A stretch of DNA of 64,000 nt from positions 16,581,501 to 16,645,500 of the forward strand of contig NC_056758.1 in NCBI RefSeq assembly GCF_018687715.1, given 5' to 3'. Shown piece by piece: positions 57,905 through 64,000 of the stretch (positions are counted from its first letter, which is position 1; each line of letters starts with the position of its first letter). The stretch comes from Carya illinoinensis. Its lineage: Eukaryota; Streptophyta; Magnoliopsida; Fagales; Juglandaceae. Made by a program: the position numbers and the translations under genes. Under the pieces are notes generated by a model. It saw nothing but the letters and a program-made list of their open reading frames with translations. It did no database searches and was not told the origin of the DNA.

Positions 57905-60840
57905 ATGAGTGACCCTCTCCTTGTTTGGAATGTTTGTGGCATTGGTACTTCTAGGTGTTGTTTAAAGACTTTAGTTTGCAAGTTCAAACCTAAGATTGTT
58001 GCAGTTTTGGAACCTTTCCAAAATCCTGACAAAACTCTCCGGTTGATGCATTCTTTAAACCTTGATTCATTTATTTCTAATGCAGTAGTTGGTGGTAAAA
58101 TTTAGTTTTTTTGGGACATTGCCATTGATATTCAAGTGGTGCGGCTAAGTTTGCAGTTTGTTTCCCTTTGTGTGAATATCGGGTCTTACCAATTTTTATG
58201 TAATATTATTTATGCTAAGTGTAGCATGCATGAGCAGAAAAGCTTGTGGGAGGATCTTAGTTCTTAATTGATGGGTTCGGAGCCTTGTCTTTTTGCTAGT
58301 GACTTTAATATAATTTGTAGTAATCAGAGAGAAGGGGTGATTACCCGAGATCCCTTTCTGCGATGGAAGATTTCAATGCTTGGATTCACCAGGGTGCTTT
58401 GGTTGAAATGAAATCAACGTGTGGTACCTTCTTTTGGTGCAATGGTTAGTCGGGTCTTGCTCGGTCTTGGGCAAAGTTAGATCCGATATTCATGAATGTA
58501 GTCTGCTCTTATCTTTTGAGAACTACATCTGATCACTCTCCTATGGTTATTGAATTCAAGATGGATCCTTTCCCTTACGGCCCCTCACCTTTTCATTTTC
58601 AACAAATGTGGGTGGATCATCCGTAGTTTTTTAGTGTGTTGGTCAGGGGATTAATAAGTTGGCGGCAAAGTTGAAGAAAACTAAGATTGCTTTGCGGGAA
58701 TGGAATAAACAAGTTTTCGGTCGAACCACTATGCATATTAATTTTCTTGAGAGTCACATTGAAGAGCTTGAAAATAAACTACATCAAAACTGGGATGAAG
58801 AGATGGAGAGGGATCCTTCTTTTGTTGTATGCGAAATTGGACAATTGGCTTCGCCGTGTAGATACAAGATTGGCCCAAATGTCTAAGTTAAAATGGAAAA
58901 TGGAAGGTGATCGTAACACAAAACTTTTCCATGCTTGCCTTGCCAATAAACAGTGCAAACGAGTGGTGGAAATGAGGTCTTCGAATGGGGTTGTTTTTAA
59001 TTTGCCAGAGAGTATTCATCAGGGGGCTGTGGATTTCTTTTCTAATTTTCTACAAAGTGTGTCGACTAGATCATTACCTGATATGTCATCTATTATTTCT
59101 CCTATTATTTTGAACTCTGAGAGTTCAAGACTGTGCTCCATTCCTTCTATGACTGAAGTCTTCTCGGCTCTTTCCTCTATCTCTTCTAATAGTATTATGG
59201 GTCCTGATGGGTTTGGCTTGGGTTTTTTTCAAAAGTTGCTGGGAGGTGGTGAAAGAAGATACCTTGGAAGCCATTTCTGAGTTTTTTGTTTCTAAACAGC
59301 TTCCAAGATTTTTTACAGCTTCTTTTCCAGTCTTAATTCCGAAGGTTGATACACATTCTGGGTTTGATAATCTTAGGCATATTAGCCTCTGCTCGGTGTT
59401 TTATAAAATCTGCTCCAAAACCATTGTTAATTGATTGGCAGGTCTACTCTCTCGTATGATTTCTTGGGAACAAGGCGCTTTCATCTCGAGGAGAAGCATC
59501 TTTGAAAATATTAGTCTTACGTAGGAAATGGTTCATTCCATTAATAAGAAGACCCATGGTGGTAATATCATATTAAAGTGGATATGGTGAAGGCTTATCA
59601 TTTGTGGATTGGTCTTTTCTTCTAGAGGTTCTTCGCATTCATCATATGCAAATTGTGGGTAATACTTTTCTTAAAGTTAAGGATTGAAAACTATCAAATA
59701 GTTGGGATGTGGATCTTATTCTCTAGTTAGTGGGCCCGGACAATTTTGTTAGCATTTTAGAGGATATTTGTAAGAACAAACCGGGTTTGGATGTGTTGAT
59801 CTGGACCAAAAATGATAATGGCCTATTTTCTACCAAGTCGGCTTGGGATTGTGTTTGTATTAGGGGTGGCACTCTTGAAGGGCATTCTTGGATGTGGCAT
59901 ATGAGTCTTCTTCTAAAACATACATCAATATGTGGAAAGCTTGGAATTTGGCCTTAAGTGTGGATCATCATCTTCACCACATTGGCATTCCTATTATTTC
60001 TCGTTGTGATTGTTGTGCTAACGGTCAATATGAAGACTAGAATCATGTTTTGTTTGCAAGTGAAATTGCCAGCACGATTTGTTGTTATTTTGGTGCTATT
60101 TTTGGTATTCCGATTGGCCGTAATTGGAAAGATATGGTGCAGACTTGGTTTCATCATGCAAACTCATCGTCTCAAGTTGGCATAATTGTGGGGATTATGC
60201 CGATTGTTCTTACTTGGAGACTCTGGCGGAGGCCCTGTTTGGCACGTATGGAGAGATGCTTTGGAGCTGCAACAGATATTATTCATTCTGTTTGTCGGTG
60301 GATTAGCCTTATATGTCGTGATATGCATAACAATTTTCATATCTCTTGTTTTGATTTGCAGGTACTAGAGAGTTTGAATGTCCAACCTATGTTACCTCTC
60401 ATTTGGTGACGCAAAACTATTGCTTGGCAACATCTAGCAGCTGTTGGTTTAAACTGAATACAGATGGTAGTAGTTTGAGCAACCTGGGCACCTCAGGTGT
60501 GGGTGGGATTATTATAAATGATCATGGTACTTTAATTCATGTTTTTTCTTCTTTCATTGATACATGTTCTAATAATAAGGTTGAGCTCTTAGCTCTCCTT
60601 CACGGGCTCTAGGTTTGTAAATCTTTAGCTCTCAATTATGTGGAAATTGAACTTGACTCTATGACTGGTATTTCCTGGTGGAGTAAAAGATGTGGGGTAT
60701 GGTACCTAGAGGATTTTTGGGAGGAAATTCTTGACATTACGAGATCCATGACTTGCTCTGTTCACCATGTCTTTCGTAAGGGAAATAAAGCTGCAGATTA
60801 GTTGGCAAAGCATGGGGCTTTTGGTGTTGATTCAGTTTTT
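57905..60840 (+). pseudogene. LINE-2 ORF2: endonuclease, partial RT, zinc-binding region, RNase H (broken)
   Basis: It starts MSDPLLVWNVCGIGTSRCCL, an L1 endonuclease N-terminus, with LFASDFNIICSNQREGVI further on. The spacer KTKIALREWNKQVFGRTT leads to reverse transcriptase (GDRNTKLFHACLANKQ, IMGPDGFG, FPVLIPKVDTHSGFDNLRHI). The text then jumps, near 59660, to NSWDVDLIL and TKNDNGLFSTKSAWD. The palm with the FADD box is missing, a large in-element deletion. The zinc-binding region has CDCCANGQYEDQNHVLFA (about 60006-60060). RNase H: FKLNTDGSSLSNLG (60440), NNKVELLALLHGL, IELDS and NKAAD, so its acidic residues are mostly retained. Frameshifts and stops are many. Confidence 0.85.
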
Positions 60841-61120
60841 TCCCACTAGTCAGAGACTCCCCGAGTGCTGCGAAGGATAATTTGCATGAATTACTCTGGG
60901 ATGCCCTCGGTTCGTTTTAGTTAGTTTTGTTTTGTTTCTTTTCTTGCTTGTTGTTTTTTTGCTTTTTTTTTTTCTTGTTTTGGTTGGTCTTTTTGGCACG
61001 CTGGCCTTTTGTTTTGTAAATCCCAGATGCTTGATTTGTAACCATGGTTTTCCTTTAGCACAACTGAGGGTTATTAGTAATATTGAGAAGGTGTCACTTT
61101 TGGACAGGTGGTCTTAACTC

Positions 61121-61170
61121 TTAATTAGGGGGGGAGGGGGAGAGAGGGGGGGGGGGGGGGGGGGGGGGGA
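61121..61170. repeat. G-rich homopolymer tract
   Basis: Runs of G (including an uninterrupted run of about 21) at the junction of LINE-2 and LINE-1. Read on the minus strand it extends LINE-1 ORF1 with a poly-Pro string, probably an expansion artefact of DNA replication or assembly. Confidence 0.85.
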
Positions 61171-62340
61171 AGGGCCTCCAAGGAGTTCACAATTGAATTG
61201 AATTCATCTATTTTCCCTTTCCCTTTTTCTGCTTCCTTCGATATCTCTGTTTCTTGTGATATATTGCAGCTCGTGCTTCTCAGTTGTTTATTCAAACAAA
61301 ACATTTGTGTGTTGTCTTTTAGAATAGCCTCTTCCACTCTTTTGTCGAATTGCATTGTTGCTTGAATAGGAGCTTGATTTTGCTGTGGTGGTGTGTTTGA
61401 TCTTGTATCATGCCAATATGCTCTAAGCCATGAACTGGAAGTTAATTTTGAGGGAATGGTTTTGAGAAATGTGCAAAAAATCTGAGTGTCGCAGCCTCCC
61501 ACATGTATAGTAGAAGTTCAACAACCTTTTGCATTTGAAAGAGGCCCATGTATCTATGCTATAATGATCTCTAGGGAGCCAAAATCTTTACTTTAGAGGT
61601 TTGGTTATGTCTATTTCAACCCTTCATCCTTATGAATTTTTTGCAGGCTGTTCCAAACTATGGGTCTACATCCACTTCCACTAACTTTCTAATAGCATTG
61701 CCAATTTTAGTAGCATTTTCAACTGTCATATGAGTCCACATGAGTCCATGTATTTGGACATGAAATATTGAAGAGTTTAAACTTATCTCATGCTAGGTGG
61801 ATTTAGGGGGCCACGACTTTAATATGAGCAAATGGCCTTTGAAGTTCTATGGAGTTTGGTTGAGAATCCTCTATTTGTCTTGTGGAGTTTGGAAAGTGAA
61901 AAGAAAGAGGTTTACCTCTAAGTCTTCAATGTGGATTTTTTTTTTTTTGAAATACCAATTAAGCTGCTTTGAAGCTTGCATGCAGTGAGATTTTGTTTAG
62001 AGGACGTGTTGCTACTATTCTTCCCACTAGTGCAAGTTCTATGGTTTACTTTTGCATAATTTGATGCTGGCTCAAGTTTTAGATCCTGCTAGGAGAGAGC
62101 TTCCATTTCTTGTATGAAAGAGTCCATTTTCATGATTAAGGCTAGTGGTGTTCCTTTGTATTTTTCAGCTGGGTAATTTCTGTATGGGGTGGGTGGTAGA
62201 GGGAGGTGGTGGTTTAGGTTGGTATTTGTTACTCCAGAGAGACGAGTACTAGAGAGACTCCAGAGAGAGAAATGAGTGGTTAAGTACGGGTCTTTTTGTT
62301 CATTTCCGCCATTGATTGCAAGTGCATGACGGTGTAGCAA
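61171..62340 (-). pseudogene. LINE-1 5' part: 5' UTR and ORF1 with zinc knuckle (broken)
   Basis: Minus strand from about 62340. ORF1 starts near 62134 (MKMDSFIQEMEALS), then a stop. DUF4283-like text is at about 61960-61790 (IHIEDLEVNLFLFTFQ, DKQRILNQTPWNFKG-like, with the Trp changed to a stop). A region with ENATKIGNAIRKLVEVDVDP follows. A CCHC knuckle (FCYTCGRLRHSDFL type, last Cys replaced) lies at about 61500-61540, and a charged tail (EISKEAEKGKGKIDEFNS) ends at 61171. With the pieces at 55542-56276, 47933-48566 and 39170-42862 this reads as one LINE in the correct order. Confidence 0.7.
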
Positions 62341-63445
62341 CTCCCATATATGGTACGTTCTTTAATGCAAATTTGCCTCAGCTCCAAAAAAACACCTTTG
62401 GGTCGTTGCGTCATGCACGTTGCTTATGATGCTAATTAAAACCTAGTCCATGCTGAATCTTGCCAGACCTGAAGCCGAAGATTCACAATGAATGCATTCA
62501 CATTAATTCTTGCAAATGATGCTAATAGGGTTTGCTCAGCTACATCATGGAAGACAAACATGCTTGGTTTTGGTTGCCAACTACTACTAGTCTAGACATG
62601 GCACTGTATGGCACTGTCGGTTGGGCGTCCGCGCCGGGGTGGGAGGGTGGGGGTTAACCAACTCTACTTATGCTTATTTCTTTACTAAAGAAATATTGTT
62701 CTTTCACCCTAATTTTTGTAATCTTCAGTTATACTTGCTATGTGGCATAGTCTAAGTGATCGACCTATAAAATCACTTAAAATATACTGCATCAATAATT
62801 AAGAATGATTAAGAGTGCAAGACTTATCATGAAAAGACGCGTACGTAACTTCTTTATTTATTAAAAAATATATTCTCCCAAGTCTAGTGCACCTATGAGG
62901 AGTTCTATTACCGGAATCATTCATGTCAGTCAGTCCTATATATATACATTGTTCTTTTGATATTGCCGTTGGTCCCAACTTTCTGTAAAGGATTCTTCAT
63001 AAAACAAAAAGAAGAAAATAGTTTGGATACAACCAAAGCATCTTTGATAGTGTTGGAACATTCCCAATCGCAAAAGAAAATACTTGAGAATATGATGTTG
63101 TTGAATGAGGAAATCTAGTCTACTTGAGCAAACTGATGAAATCCACGTGTTTGGGAGTCGTCCAAGTCGAGAATATAAGAACTTGTTCTTCTTACATAAT
63201 TAACCATATATAATATTTGATTCTCACTCTTTCACGTCCCCAACAGTTTCAGAGGCCACGCAACACGCTTACACGGCATGCATGAATTTACGTGTGTGGC
63301 TGGCTGGCTTCTCGATCGGTGTCGATCGTACTCAACGTCTAGCGAAAGTGACCAGATCCTATTCCTTGGATCTTGTGCGTGTGACTGATTTTAGTCCACA
63401 AAATAGATTGGACTTGAGTCTTGAGCGACCGACAGTAGCTAAAGT
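62341..63445. other. Gene-free stretch
   Basis: No gene is supported. A short GC-rich spot (GGGCGTCCGCGCCGGGGTGG) lies at 62623-62642. ORF 63282-63497 is unrecognised and runs into the CACTA-like end. Confidence 0.5.
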
Positions 63446-64000
63446 CACTGCAAGAGAATTGATTTTTAGAGGTAAAAAATTATCTAAAAAAATTTAAAGT
63501 AATTTGTCCCTAAAAATTTTTAGAGATAAAAAACTTGTCTCTATTTTGTCTCCTCTCATAAATTTTTTTCAATTTTTATCTCTACAAAGTATTTTTAGGG
63601 ACCATATTGGACGAAACTAATTGAAACCATTTAAATGATTATTTTTAGACAAAAAAAATTGTCTCAAAATCCAGTTCGAATGAAAAAATTTATGTTTGAA
63701 CCGACACTTTTTGTTCCAACAATATGAAATTTTTATTCGAACTAATAACCATATTTGATCCTGTTTGTTCAAATGAACACATTTTTCAAGTGACTTTTGT
63801 TCGAATATAAATTCTTCCCGTTCGAACAAACATTTTATTTTCAAAAATTTTCAGTTCGAACGGGGTTTTGCAAAATAACGTTGTTCGAATAAATATTTTA
63901 TTATTCGAATGGACGTACGGAATGTATTTCTCCGATATCGTTTGAATGAGTTGTTTTTGTTCGAATGGATGCATAAATAGTAATTCACCATTTGAACAAG
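63446..64000 (+). mobile_element. CACTA-like transposon end, cut off by the window
   Basis: CACTGCAAGAGAATTGATTT at 63446 resembles the plant CACTA terminal repeat, and TTTTTAGAG/GTCCCTAAAAA words follow, typical of the subterminal region. From 63674 to 64000 about a dozen copies of a GTTCGAAC-like word occur in both orientations (GTTCGAAT, ATTCGAAC, CGTTCGAAC, TTTGAACA). Such subterminal repeats are the binding sites of CACTA transposases. No transposase is within the window. Confidence 0.6.

Larger units (their letters stand above)
56240..61120 (+). mobile_element. Second L1-type LINE (LINE-2), internally deleted, probably inserted in LINE-1
   Basis: The plus-strand order is: a roughly 48-bp tandem pair at 56240-56340 (ACCCACTGTGAATGGGTCTG and its variant), ORF1 with a DUF4283-type domain, ORF2 with endonuclease, part of reverse transcriptase, zinc-binding region and RNase H. 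LINE-1 sequence of opposite orientation lies on both sides. The 3' end runs into a T/G-rich trailer without a clear poly(A) tail. No target duplication was found, so both borders are approximate. Confidence 0.8.

Noticed and set aside
61149..61169. Poly-Pro protein segment on the minus strand
   Set aside because: It is a translation of a G homopolymer at a transposon junction.

Overview
The window is nuclear DNA from a flowering plant. It is AT-rich, has one split single-copy gene with GT-AG splicing, and is otherwise mostly plant retrotransposons: Athila-like and chromovirus-like Ty3/gypsy, Ty1/copia, and L1-type LINEs carrying an RNase H domain. A woody rosid (for example a Fagales tree) is my guess from the look of the MITEs and LTR elements. 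Species cannot be fixed from the sequence alone.

Layout. 1-4324: non-coding, with a CACTA-like end, a copia gag relic and small direct repeats. 4325-13557: a complete but dead Athila-like gypsy element (+) with a perfect 5-bp target duplication. 13563-19900: gene-free AT-rich sequence with a 34-bp direct repeat flanking about 930 bp, microsatellites and a MITE. 20697-29091: a CBS-domain gene, best match CBSX6, with two coding exons split by a 7.1-kb intron. The intron holds a 3.0-kb solo LTR nested in an older, smaller solo LTR. The big LTR contains an 11-unit hairpin minisatellite. The intron also holds MITEs, GA/TG microsatellites and tandem duplications. 30821-38934: possible PIF/Harbinger-like element ends with a TAA duplication enclosing a chromovirus-like gypsy element (-) at 32622-37967.

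39170-62340 is one nested cluster. An old L1-type LINE (-) has been split by a copia element (42868-47927, TSD GATGA), a second chromovirus-like gypsy element (48572-55536, TSD GGTTC) and probably a second LINE (+, about 56240-61120). The LINE reads in the correct order, ORF1 to ORF2, from right to left across the gaps, and at the two LTR-element sites the protein reads straight across the empty site. 63446-64000 is the start of a CACTA-like transposon with dense TTCGAA-type subterminal motifs, cut off by the window end.

The only gene that looks functional is the CBS-domain gene. All transposon ORFs carry stops, frameshifts or lost catalytic residues. In the Athila-like element and in the pol of the gypsy element at 32.6-38.0 kb the stops are overwhelmingly of the C-to-T/G-to-A kind expected from decay of methylated cytosine. 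I found no convincing new biological system. The most unusual items are the hairpin minisatellite inside the intronic solo LTR, the pol reading frames that end inside the LTRs, and the deamination-only decay of the Athila-like element.
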